Shown here: positions 24,775-36,342 of the stretch, in pieces
Layout of the letters: every line of letters starts with the position of its first letter
Numbering within the stretch: position 1 is the stretch's first letter
Assembly (NCBI GenBank): GCA_014843695.1
Contig: CM026401.1
Location: 24,260,597-24,324,596, forward strand
DNA: 64,000 bases
Source of the DNA: Archivesica marissinica
Lineage: Eukaryota; Mollusca; Bivalvia; Venerida; Vesicomyidae
Reading direction: 5' to 3'
The notes under the pieces: model-generated
The model's input: the letters and a program-made list of their open reading frames with translations, nothing else
What the model was told of the DNA's origin: nothing
The model's database searches: none
Made by a program: the position numbers and the translations under genes

Positions 24775-25157
24775 GATAGATATATATGAACTGAGACGAT
24801 ATAGACGTAACATTCTGAGCTCTCGATATTTGGATTTTTGTTATCGCTAGAGACTATGAAAATGTTTCTTTTTTTGGTAAATTGAGAGCACTATAACAGG
24901 AGAACAGGATAACTTACAAAACAGTTTAAAATATATGTTCTTGGATTAGAAATTTGGATTTTTCAAATTGACTATGTAACTTGATGATAAAGCTGATATT
25001 TCATGTGTACATTTCGGGTAGCATACACAATGCAGAAAGGAATTTATCTACCGTGACTCTATTGAGTGATAATTGCTAATGGTGAACTGTAATTATATGT
25101 AACGGTATTATATGTAGCATTATGTTGATATAACTGCTATAGGCTATAACTACGCAA

Positions 25158-26173
25158 GTGGACAATTCAAAACGAAAACGTTCTGCAAACTCAACTGTGA
25201 CGTCGGTTAGTGATTTTGATTCAACGTTAAATACTTCCGAAAACGATGCAACAAGTACTCTAGAACAGCCAAAGACAATTGATAGCAGAATAGGCAAGCA
25301 AAAGGCTAAAAAGGCAAAAAAGGCAAAGACAATGTCCGAAAACTCGTCAACTGAAAATAGTTCTTCAATTGAACTAAACTAGAAGAAATTAACAATAAAC
25401 TTGCCGAAGTTCTAACAAAGAAAGATCGCAGCTTCATTCGAGATATGATAAAAGATACAGTTGACGAAATTAAAGAGCAAATACTAGGCACTGTGAACAG
25501 GCGATTAGAGGCGCTCGAAAACGATGTTCATGTGAATGCGGTAGACAACGAGCGATTAAGAAGTGAGATAAAAAAACAAGCAAAAATAAATGATTCGCTA
25601 CAATCCGAAAACATAAATTTAAAAAATGAATTGAAGAGAAATAAATCAAATTTTGACGAGAATCTAAATAATTTAGAACAATACGGGCGAAGGAACAACA
25701 TACGCATCACGGGCATTAATGATGACGTCGAAAAACAACAATCAGATGCAACAACATATATCATTGTCAAAAAACTGAACGAAAAGTTAAAGTTGAACTT
25801 AACAATCGCTGACATAGATATTTCACACCGAATAGGGCCATATAAAGTTGGAAAGCACCAGCCGATCCTTGCTAAATTTGTACATAGACAGACGAAAGTA
25901 AATATTATGAAGGTATAAAAACAACTGAAAGGTACAAATATTTATCTCAATGAAGATTTGACCCACATCAACCAGGAAGTACTTGCGGCCATGCAACGAA
26001 ACGCCAGGGATAAAATAGAACATTGTTGGTCATTTGAGGGTAAACTCTATGCGAGATTTATCCACGAAGACAAGAAAGTGTATATGGAGCAAGTGCCCTA
26101 CATAGACTATAACTATTGGCTCTCATACAGAGCACCCCCAATGCCGGCGAAAGGAAAAGCCTCTAAAAAATAG
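25158..26173 (+). pseudogene. Tx1/L1-type LINE ORF1, two lesions
   Basis: The start MDNSKRKRSANST is basic and followed by a lysine-rich KAKKAKKAKT tract. A frameshift near 25375 shifts into a coiled-coil region (KLEEINNKLAEVLTKKDRS through LRSEIKKQAKINDSLQ and LKNELKRNKSN). The conserved NNLEQYGRRNNIRITGI follows, then a DIDISHRIG region, an in-frame TAA at about 25917, and INQEVLAAMQRNARDKI to the end at 26173. This is the coiled coil, RRM-like and C-terminal order of L1-like ORF1 RNA-binding proteins. Two lesions suggest moderate age. Confidence 0.85.
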
Positions 26174-26982
26174 AGCTTTAAAAACAGAACTGCTAGTGCT
26201 AATGTAAAAGACAACATACTATATTAGTACTGTGAGCGCTAAATACACACTATGTATTATAATTTAAGACGTAAAGCTTTGTATTGTTGAAGTTACTCAC
26301 ATGCACCGTTTAACGTTATTTGTGTATTGTCTAGAACACACACTGTATACTAAATAATAATCGTTTATATCACAGTTGTAAGGGATTAAATGCAATAAGG
26401 CAAAATAAACTGTTTGATCAAACATGTTAAAATTACTTATTTTTGTAATGTCGCACCTTATCTCTGTTATAACACACACTCCTTTTACTGAGAAGTATGT
26501 CTGCCCATTATAGTATAGCTTATAAATGACAATGTGACTTAATTCGTCAATATAATCATGTCAAATAGTATATGCGTATAATATGAATTACCATCTTACA
26601 GACAACTTAGCTGTATGAGATTAAGTATTTCAATACAGGTGCTCGCCATAATCCTATTGATAGCTATTTATAGAACTACTCATTGTTAATAGTATTGCAA
26701 TTACTCCACGTGCTAACGTCTAAGTCTTTTGTTGAAAACTATTTGTTCACAATATAGTCTTTATTCTAAATAAATTATAGTGAGTTTGGTGCGACAATAT
26801 AACTATAATCATGTCAAAAATTACATAATTGTATCAAGCATTGTTTACATCCCATAGAGAATATGGACATTGTGGTATTGTTGCAATTATTTCCCTTCTT
26901 ACATATATGCACATTCTTGTAAGTTTGAAATATTGTAGTTTAAAAATAAAACCAAACGGTTAATGGAATGAACTAAGTGCAA
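26174..26982. other. inter-ORF region of the Tx1-type LINE, left part
   Basis: AT-rich non-coding sequence between ORF1 and the 37-bp array. A stretch near 26690-26830 (ATTACTCCACGTGCTAACGT) looks like a diverged relative of the two direct repeats at 28825-29263. No coding potential is seen. Confidence 0.6.
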
Positions 26983-28577
26983 CAATCACTCACTGAATAT
27001 ATCTCTACATGGATTTATAGTTACACTCACTGAATATATCTCTACAGGGAGGTATAGTTACACTCACTGAATATATCTCTACAGGGAGGTATAGTTACAC
27101 TCACTGAATATATCTCTACAGGGAGGTATAGTTACACTCACTGAATATATCTCTACAGGGAGGTATAGTTACACTCACTGAATATATCTCTACAGGGAGG
27201 TATAGTTACACTCACTGAATATATCTCTACAGGGAGGTATAGTTACACTCACTGAATATATCTCTACAGGGAGGTATAGTTATACTCACTGAATATATCT
27301 CTACAGGGAGGTATAGTTACACTCACTGAATATATCTCTACAGGGAGGTATAGTTACACTCACTGAATATACCTCTACAGGGAGGTATAGTTACACTCAC
27401 TGAATATATCTCTACAGGGAGGTATAGTTACACTCACTGAATATATCTCTACAGGGAGGTATAGTTATACTCACTGAATATATCTCTACAGGGAGGTATA
27501 GTTACACTCACTGAATATATCTCTACAGGGAGGTATAGTTATACTCACTGAATATATCTCTACAGGGAGGTATAGTTACACTCACTGAATATATCTCTAC
27601 AGGGAGGTATAGTTACACTCACTGAATATATCTCTACAGGGAGGTATAGTTACACTCACTGAATATATCTCTACAGGGAGGTATAGTTACACTCACTGAA
27701 TATACCTCTACAGGGAGGTATAGTTACACTCACTGAATATATCTCTACAGGGAGGTATAGTTACACTCACTGAATATACCTCTACAGGGAGGTATAGTTA
27801 CACTCACTGAATATATCTCTACAGGGAGGTATAGTTACACTCACTGAATATATCTCTACAGGGAGGTATAGTTACACTCACTGAATATACCTCTACAGGG
27901 AGGTATAGTTACACTCACTGAATATATCTCTACAGGGAGGTATAGTTACACTCACTGAATATATCTCTACAGGGAGGTATAGTTACACTCACTGAATATA
28001 TCTCTACAGGGAGGTATAGTTACACTCACTGAATATATCTCTACAGGGAGGTATAGTTACACTCACTGAATATATCTCTACAGGGAGGTATAGTTACACT
28101 CACTGAATATACCTCTACAGGGAGGTATAGTTACACTCACTGAATATATCTCTACAGGGAGGTATAGTTACACTCACTGAATATACCTCTACAGGGAGGT
28201 ATAGTTACACTCACTGAATATACCTCTACAGGGAGGTATAGTTACACTCACTGAATATATCTCTACAGGGAGGTATAGTTACACTCACTGAATATACCTC
28301 TACAGGGAGGTATAGTTACACTCACTGAATATACCTCTACAGGGAGGTATAGTTACACTCACTGAATATATCTCTACAGGGAGGTATAGTTACACTCACT
28401 GAATATACCTCTACAGGGAGGTATAGTTACACTCACTGAATATACCTCTACAGGGAGGTATAGTTACACTCACTGAATATAACTCTACAGGGAGGTATAG
28501 TTACACTCACTGAATATATCTTTACAGGGAGGTATAGTTACACTCACTGAATATATCTCTACAGGGAGGTATAGTTA
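26983..28577. repeat. 37-bp minisatellite (~43 copies) inside the LINE inter-ORF region
   Basis: A very homogeneous array of 37-bp units: TGAATATATCTCTACAGGGA, GGTATAGTTACACTCAC. The main variants are ATATCTC/ATACCTC and TTACACT/TTATACT. There are no unique spacers, so it is not a CRISPR. It lies between ORF1 and ORF2 of the Tx1-type LINE and accounts for about 1.6 kb of that element's length. Confidence 0.96.
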
Positions 28578-28824
28578 TACATTGATACATCAGGTGAAAA
28601 CTACCTAATACGCTGAATACCTCGATTATACGCTTCAGTGTGCTCATCATAATTGGTTGTATATTGTAAATGTGTTCTTACTTCCATGAGCGATAATTAC
28701 ATATGTATAGACAGTGATTATGTGTCCATAGATATAACCATTTATGTTTGGTCTATATAAAGATAGGCCGACGGACGGTAATACTATACATGTAATTACT
28801 TACATTACGTTATTAACGCAAATA

Positions 28825-29263
28825 ATGTAAACACCTGGTCATATGATCAAATTATTCATCACTATGAGTATTACATTTACTCCCCTTGTTAACATCTATG
28901 CCATTCGTTGAGGAATATTATTTTATAAAAACATGATAGCCTATGAGTAGATGCGACAGCATAATTATGTCCAACTTTATATTTGTAAAATGTGATTGAT
29001 ATTTATAATTACGTCCACTAAGTTATTAAAGAAAGCTATAGTTATTGACATAATTATCTTCCTTACGAATGTAAACACCATGTCATCTGCCACGCGATCA
29101 TTGATCAAGCTATTCACCACTATGAATATTACATTTACTCCCCTTACTAACATCTACGCCATTCGTTGAGGAATATTATTTTATACAAACATGATAGCGG
29201 GAGTAGATGCGACAGCATAATTATGTCCAATTTTATATTTGTAAAACGTGATTGATATTTATA
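28825..29263. repeat. two ~180-bp direct repeats upstream of LINE ORF2
   Basis: 28825-29002 and 29067-29263 share ATTACATTTACTCCCCTT, CCATTCGTTGAGGAATATTA and GCGACAGCATAATTATGTCC in the same order. Such tandem modules before ORF2 could be promoter or UTR monomers; that is an inference. Confidence 0.8.
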
Positions 29264-32200
29264 ATTCTCTAAGCTAACCGACTGGCCTTCTTTATTTTTC
29301 GTTTCGATAAAGCTAGGCTAAATAATACCACTTACTTGTATATGTTTATAGATGTATATTGCACAGATTTGTACATATTGAAATATGCTGCCTTGCACAC
29401 ACATTCAATATGTCAGCAACGCTTTCCTTTTTTATTTTTTTATTAAACGGCTACATAGAATATATACCTCACATATACAGATATGACTATTAAGTCATGA
29501 ATAGTATTAAGTATTAAGATATGACCTTTAACGTTAAAGGACTAGGTGATACTAGAAAGAGAAATCAAATATTTGACTGGTTAAAACACAATAAATACTC
29601 AATTTGCTTATTACAAGAAATTCATTATAAGGAGACTAATCTTCAAAGCTGGAGAAAAGAATGGAGTGAAAATATCTTTCTTAGTGGAAATAGTTCCAAT
29701 AGCATGGGTGTAGGGATTCTGCTGGATAGAAACTATGAGGTAATTGAATATAAAGAGTTATATGTTGGTAGACTACAATCGCTAAAGTTAAAGATAAATG
29801 GTTCTGATATATCTATTTTAAATATTTATGCACCTAATGTTGACGATGTTCAGTTTTTTGAATTAATTGAAAATTATATTGCAGAACACGATGATGAAAC
29901 ATTTATTATTGGGGGAGATTTCAATCGAGTAATTGATGTAAATAAAGATAAGAAAAATGGACGTGTAGACACTAACAAAAAAACAAGAGAAAAATTGAAC
30001 CATATCATAGAAAACTACGAGCTAAGTGACATATGTCGCATCAAAAATCCCGACTCAAAGCAATACACTTGGCATTCAAATAACAGAGCCCCTATATTTT
30101 GCAGACTCGACTTTTTCCTAATTTCAAACAATATAGTTAACAGGATCTTAAACTGCAAAATATCAACTGGACTTCGATCGGATCATTCATTAGTAATGAT
30201 GAATATAGATTTAACTAAAAATCTAAGGGGCCGGGGATTTTACAAATTAAATAACTCTGTAATTCTAGATGAATCTTATCAAATAGAAATAAGGAAACAA
30301 ATACAAGAAACTGTAGATTTTAACAAAGAAGCAAATCCAGTCACACTGTGGGAATTGATTAACGGAACCATTAGAAATGTTAGTATAAAATATTGTAGTT
30401 TTAAAAAGAAAGGTGAACTTCAAGATGAAAAAGATTTAATTACATATATTAATGCATTAGAGCTGGAAATTTCAGAAAACTCAGATGATAATGAAAAAAA
30501 TGAATTATTAAGAGAAAATAGGATAAAACTTGAACAACTTGTAGAACGAAGGGCTAAAGGAATATTCATCCGTTCAAAAGCACAACATATTGAGGGATTT
30601 GAAAGAAATTCAAAATATTTTTCGAATTTGGAAAAGAAGAGAAATGAAATAAAAACTATAGCAAAATTAACTGTTGACAACAAAGACATAACTGACCCTA
30701 AGGAGATATTAACAGAAACGAGATCATTTTATCGAAATCTATATGAAAGGAAAACTCTTGATAATAATAATGAAGATTTCTTTCCACCTGATGAAAGTGT
30801 TCCTAAGTTAACTGAGGAAGATACACATATTTGCGAAGGTACTTTGACTGATTATGAATGTTCAACAGCATTATTAAGTATGCAAAATAATAAAAGTCCT
30901 GGCTCTGACGGCATTACGGCTGAGTTTTACAAGATATTCTGGCAAGATATAAAACATTTCTTCCTTAAATCAATTAATTACGCGTATGAAATTGGTAATC
31001 TATCTCAGTTGCAGAAACAAGGAATAATTACTTTAATACCAAAAAAAGATATCGATTTAAATATTTTAAATAACTGGAGACCAATTTCCCTGTTGAATAC
31101 TGACTATAAAATTGCAACAAAAGCAATATCTAATAGAATAAAATCAGTACTACCAAAGATAATTCACAAATCGCAGACAGGGTTTATCAAAAACAGATAT
31201 ATAGGTGAAAATATTAGACTGTTATATGACGTACTAGACCATTTAAATGAAAATAATCTACCAGGGGTTCTATTCTTTGCGGATTTTGAAAAAGCATTTG
31301 ACAGCTTAGACCATAATTTTATCTATAGAACACTTAAATATTTTAATTTTGGAGAATCAATGATCAAATGGATAAAAACGTTCTATACTGACATACAAAG
31401 TTCAATATCGAATAATGGTTTCTTATCCGAGTTCTTTAGTGTTGGAAGAGGGGTACGTCAAGGATGTCCGTTATCTCCGTATTTATTTGTTATAGCGATA
31501 GAAACTTTATCTCTATCAGTAAGAAACAATAAAGAGATTATTGGGATTAAACTTGTTAATGAAGAAATTAAGAAGTCTCTTTTCGCTGATGATGCTACAT
31601 TTGTAACAGATGGCACAGGGCATCCTTTAGTAATCCTTTAGTAATATCATTAAAACAATTGACGCATATAGTACTGTCTCAGGACTGAAATTAAATGTGA
31701 AAAAATCTGTTGTTTTAAGAGCATAGAAATTAAATAGTTAAGAAATAGCGGAATAATTCACTGCAAAGAGAAAAAATTTAATTGGACATCAGAAAAAGCT
31801 TCTACACTTGGAATCGTTTTTGTAAATGATAAAAAGAAAATTCATGAATTAAATTTAACACCGAAAATAAATCAGGTAACTTCATCAAACCTTAAATTGT
31901 GGGGAAAGTATCACTTATCATTGCTAGGAAAAATAACAGTATTAAAGATGTTTATTATGCCTAAATTGATTTACCCCTTAACAGTATTACATGACCCCCC
32001 AGAATATGTAATAAGTGATATAACAAGAATATTTTATCGATTTTTATGGGATAATAAGCCAGAAAAAATAGCTAGAAGAGCAATAAAGCTTGAATATGAT
32101 AAAGGTGGCCTAAAAATGATTGATGTCAATGCCTCTTTAAATACCTTTAAGTGCAGTTGGGTTTACAGACTATTTGACGACAATAATATGGGTAGCTGGA

Positions 32201-32748
32201 AAGATTATTATAAAAGAGAATTCGATAGATTTGGAGGAATATTAGTATTTGAATCTAACTTACAAGATAGAGATGTTAAGAAAATGTTTAAAAATGACTT
32301 TATTCGTAACATTGTAACTAGCTGGACAAAGATACATTTTGAAATGGAACCTGAGAATATTCCAAAAGAAATTATCTGGAATAACTCGTTCATACAAGCA
32401 AATAACAAAATGTTTTTTAACTTTTTAACAGAGGTATAAAATTCATAGAACATATATATGATTTCAGACTTAAACGTTTCTATAACTTTATTGAATTAAG
32501 AGACCTATATAATCTATCTGATGGAGCATTCTTAATATATAACAGTTTATTGAACAGTATTCCAAATGATTGGAAAATTAAATTGAACACCCAAGCTGCT
32601 AACAGCATTGAGCCCAAAACATGTTTTATTAATAATATGTTAAAAGTAAAGAAAAACAATAGATCTCTTTACCAGAAGTATCTTGAAAAATCTCCAGAAA
32701 ATAGACTAACAATACTGTAAGGCAGAACAAAAATGGAATACTCAATTT

Positions 32749-34273
32749 AGTTTAAACATATTTTATTTCAAGAATCAAACATTCGACATAGTGTAACATA
32801 CAAAGTATTTAGGTGGATTGGATTGAAAGTTAAAAACTTATTAAAAATCCTCTCCAATGGTATACAACTGTGCACAAGTTGGCGAATATATAACTATCAT
32901 TGACAACTAAATGTATAAGAAAAGTAATAGTCATAGATAATAGTAAGAAAATCACTCCACTTTGTCTTAAGTGTGGAAGAACAGTGATATGTAAGTTGTT
33001 ATTTTATGATAGCTAAATTAGATTCGATAAGATTTAACCTAGATAAAACGAAGATTAGATTAGATAATAAGAACAGAGATCAAAATGAGGTTCAGAATAG
33101 AAGAGAAATAAAGGAAAATACTGATTTTAGAATGGGAATGGATTTGATGAAGCTGGAAGAACAAAAGCACACAATTTGCACTAGTCGTTATCAAATCTCT
33201 TTGTTGCGGTAATAAACTGTTGAACTGCATCAATTATCGCATTGTTTATCTCTTCGCTCAGGTTATCATCTCCATACAAGAGAATTCTGAGAGAAATGTT
33301 TATGTGCGCGCTAATGGTATTGAAAAGGGTTACTCTAAAGTCTGAGTAATAATGACATTGGAACAAATAGTGGTAGCTGGATTCAACAGCGCCGCATTTA
33401 CAGAATGGAGAGTTAATAATGTTTCTCGAAAATAAATGTTGATTTAAAGCACTGCAATCGGTTCGAATGCGGGTATGGAGGACCTGAGCACGGCGGACGC
33501 CATGATAGAAAAGTGGATTAGGTTTAGGTTTGTTTGAGTTCAAGTAGTATTTGAAAGAGTCAACAGTACCAATATCCTTAGCTTCCTGTGGCAGAGCATT
33601 CCAAGCGTTAACAACAGATGGAAGAAAGGAATTTACATACTGAGACGTTCTGCCACGGACATTAAGTAGATTTGCACTATTTCTCAACGATCGAGAAGTT
33701 GCCTGACCAACTGAAACTGGAACCAGAGCGGATAAGTAATCTGGCACTAGTCCATTTATCATCTTGTAGAATAATACTAATTTGTGCTTGTGACGCCGAT
33801 TACCTAGAGATTCCCATCCACACTCAAGATAGAGTTGACGGATTGAGATAAGTTTTGTACAGCCTGTAACGATACGAGCAGCCTCGTTCTGAATTTTATC
33901 CAATTCATCTTTTTCATATTGAGTGCAATTATCCCAGATAACATCAGCGTATTCAATAATAGGCCTTACAAAGGAAAAGTAGATTACTTCCAGCGACTTC
34001 CTGTCCAGTTTAAATTTCAGGCGTCTCATGATGTTTATTCTAGCCCAGGCTTTGGTTTTCATATGATTTATCTGATGGTGCCAACTACAGTCGTCAGAGA
34101 TCATTACACCAAGGTGTTTATGGAAATCAACAGAGGGAATAATGGAATTTGACATATGAAGAGCTTGGTGCAGTGGTTTTGACCGTTTCCGAGAGATGAC
34201 GAGAGATTCTGTTTTAGCCGGATTGAAAGTGACAAGCCATTTTTCAGCCCATGAGGAAATTCTGTCAATGTCC
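32749..34273 (-). mobile_element. 5'-truncated jockey/CR1-like LINE inserted in Tx1 ORF2
   Basis: A 1,525-bp minus-strand insertion flanked by GAATACTCAATTT at 32736-32748 and 34274-34286. It contains the 3' third of an RT open frame and a ~430-base 3' UTR ending in AAATAAAATATG. The 13-bp duplication and 5' truncation are the normal result of target-primed reverse transcription. Confidence 0.9.
33181..34273 (-). pseudogene. C-terminal part of a jockey/CR1-like reverse transcriptase
   Basis: The frame is open from the truncation point: WAEKWLVTFNPAKTE then HKHLGVMISDDCSWHHQI, the RT thumb region. The maturase-like LEVIYFSFVRPIIEYADVIWD, LQRIQ-type and ARIVTGCT elements follow, then a long C-terminal domain and a FCKCGAVESSYHYLFQC cluster (C-x-C-x6-H-x4-C). 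It stops at 33181. The catalytic palm motifs are absent because of 5' truncation, so it is dead, but its frame has no internal stop, which suggests a young insertion. Confidence 0.88.
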
Positions 34274-35183
34274 GAATACTCAATTTGATGATCTGAATTG
34301 GAGAAACATATATTTAGTTCCGTTTACATGTATATTAGATACACGGCTACGAATATTTCAATACAAATATTTAATGCGTATAATACCAACAAACAGGTAC
34401 CTTCTAAAATGTAAAATTGCTCCTTCTACTTTATGTGATTTTTGCAACATGCATGATGAAACTTTGGACCATTTGTTCTGGGATTGCCATGCCTGTCAAC
34501 ATTTTTGGTCAAGATTGCGATCCTTTCTTGCTACAAATAATATTAACATTAACATTTGCCACAAACAATATCTTTTGGGATTCCACAATCTAATTTGAAA
34601 GATACATTGATCAACTTTATTATTTTTCTAGCTAAATATTTCATTTTCAAATGCAAACTCCTCCTTCTTTTATGTTTTTTTAAAAAATATTTGAAGACCA
34701 GAAGGGACATTGAATATCAAATAGCATTTATGAAAAACAAGATAAACCAACATAACCGTAAATGGGCCCATTTGAGCATATGAGTTACTCTTTCTTTTAA
34801 TTTAAATATTATTTATAATCATTTTATAAAACAGCGTTTGTATATATATCAGGGATTGTTTTCTTGTTTGAGTGTCTGTGTTCAACTGCTGAATACAGAG
34901 ACTATTGGAAAATAATATATATGTATCCTTTTTCCTCTTCCTTCTGTGGACATCTTCTTAAGACTTTCTCTATTATATATATGTCTCTTTCAAATGCATG
35001 GCGCATATCAATGTACGATATCCAATAATATATGCATACATACTGTTTCTGAACATAGTAACTTTGAAAACATGTTATATTGATATTGTATTTTGAGATA
35101 CACTTGAGAAAATAAATGATAAAAAAAAAAAATCTACACATACGGGGGTGATTATTCTATGATATGGATAGTGACCCCCTCCC

Positions 35184-35740
35184 CAGGGTTGCCTCTGTCT
35201 GAATTTTTGTCTGTGCCACTTCGGTCGTCAATTGAAAAATACTGGAGCCAATTTAAAAAACTTGACGGATCTGTAGTCCAGTGGTAGCACGCTGGACTGG
35301 TAATCCAGGGATCGCAGGTTCGATCCCCCGTCTGACCCTAATAAAATTAACAGTCTTTCAGATGGGACGTTAAACCGAGGTCTCGTATCGGTGCTTTACA
35401 CTGTGCACGTAAAAGAACCAGATGAGATTCTGAAATGGGTCTCTGTCTGTATCATGCACTATCCTCCAAAATCTAAAATAACTAATCTCTTCAGGAGGCG
35501 TCGCTCATATGGGCAACCGGTAGCGACGATAAATAAACGTAAAAACACATAAAAACTTGGAGCCAACTAAGAGCCATATATTTCACAAATATATATATGA
35601 AGCCATATATTTGACAAAACATGTGCCGAAAAATAAAAAATTAAAAAAAAAAAGTTGCACCAAATATTTTCGCCAATTCACAAAATTTAACGCCAATATT
35701 TGTTTTTTGGCGCCATTAGCGACCGACAGCGAGAACCCTG
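35184..35740 (+). mobile_element. CAGGGTT-ended non-autonomous DNA transposon (hAT-like MITE)
   Basis: A 557-bp insertion in the foldback right arm with ends CAGGGTT...AACCCTG and a 5-bp duplication CTCCC (35179-35183 and 35741-35745) that splits the arm motif CCCTCCCACTC. CAGGG termini are common among hAT elements, some of which make short duplications; family assignment is tentative. It carries no coding sequence and contains a SINE at 35265-35550. Confidence 0.75.
35265..35550 (+). mobile_element. tRNA-derived SINE (family D), copy 1, inside the MITE
   Basis: A 286-bp insertion flanked by AAAAACTTG (35256-35264 and 35551-35559). The head resembles tRNA-Thr: CTGTAGTCCAGTGGTAGCAC, anticodon arm CTGGA-CTGGTAA-TCCAG (anticodon position GGT), and B box GGTTCGATCCC. 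The body has GGACGTTAAACCGAGGTC and a GTCTCTGTCTGTATCATGC block. The 3' end is GCGACGATAAATAAACG. The central region resembles blocks of widespread invertebrate SINEs (Meta-type is a candidate, from memory). Confidence 0.9.
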
Positions 35741-36334
35741 CTCCCACTCATATAATCTACACATATGGGGGTGATTATTCTATGATATGGATAGTGACAC
35801 CCTCCCACTCATATAATCTACACATATGGGGGCCATTATTCTGTGATATGGATAGTGACCCCTCCCACTCATATAATCTACTGGATAGTGACACCCTCCC
35901 ACTCGTGTAGTCTACACATATGTGGGTTATTATTCTATGGCATGGAAAAGTGACACCCTTCACTCGTATAGTTTACACACAGGTAGGTCATTATTCTATC
36001 GCATGGAAAAGTGACCCCCCATCACTCATATAGTTTACATAATTATAGGGGGGACATTATTCTATGGCATGGAAAAGTGACCTACCCTCAATCAGATAAT
36101 CTACATTATGGGGGTCACATTCTACATGTATGCATGGAACAGTTTCTTGTACTGAATACATATGGAGGCACACATTATAAAGTATAATGTTGTCTGTCCT
36201 TGCTCATACAATATTAAAATATTACTTATTATGATGATATAAAACATGTAACCAGTGTATTGGGAACACAGGAAGTGTCACTTTTGGTTGCAGTTCCCTA
36301 AAAATAAGGTTTATTGTTTTTCACACCTGTGGCA
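35741..36334 (-). repeat. middle right arm of the foldback-like element
   Basis: Continues the inverted arm: ~60-bp units of TATTCTATGATATGG and CACTCATATAATCTACAC grading into TATTCTATGGCATGGAAAAG. Unique arm sequence (36140-36330) follows, matching the reverse complement of 23480-23650. It is interrupted at 36343 by a TIR element. Confidence 0.8.
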
Positions 36335-36342
36335 AAGAAGAT

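Larger units (their letters stand above)
29521..34783 (+). pseudogene. Tx1/L1-type LINE ORF2 (endonuclease, RT, Cys-His), interrupted
   Basis: A start at 29521 (MTFNVKGLG) places the ATG at the first endonuclease motif. Endonuclease signatures follow: LLQEIH, GGDFNR, RLDFFLIS and RSDHSLV. Reverse transcriptase shows SPGSDGITAEFY, NWRPISLLN, the motif-A Asp in FADFEKAFDSLD, RQGCPLSPYLF and the motif-C FADDATF. The first 706 codons are open. Frameshifts then occur near 31615 and 32437, with stops near 31723 and 32717. A minus-strand LINE (32749-34273) splits the C-terminal part, and removing it with one 13-bp duplication joins the reading frame (KWNTQF to DDLNWRN). The end carries C-x2-C-x7-H-x4-C (CDFC...FWDC) and finishes in RKWAHLSI, typical of this clade. 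Confidence 0.88.
24775..35130 (+). mobile_element. Tx1/L1-type LINE, ~10.4 kb, inserted in the foldback arm
   Basis: AATCTACAC is present at 24766-24774 and 35131-35139. It splits a single ~61-bp arm unit, which defines the insertion to the base. The element has a 5' UTR (24775-25157), ORF1 (25158-26173), an unusually long inter-ORF region with a minisatellite (26174-29520), ORF2 (29521-34783), a 3' UTR, and a poly(A) tail after AATAAATGAT at about 35120. ORF2 is interrupted by another LINE at 32749-34273. Domain order and motifs fit the L1/Tx1 group. Frameshifts and stops make this copy inactive. Confidence 0.88.

Noticed and set aside
25076..25815. Minus-strand frames opposite LINE ORF1
   Set aside because: Shadows of the coding strand; the plus strand has the conserved coiled-coil ORF1.
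26983..28577. 37-bp array as a CRISPR
   Set aside because: Units are directly adjacent with no unique spacers, in a eukaryotic LINE; no cas genes.
35266..35338. Functional tRNA-Thr gene
   Set aside because: Head of a SINE with a target-site duplication and a second full copy at 44773.
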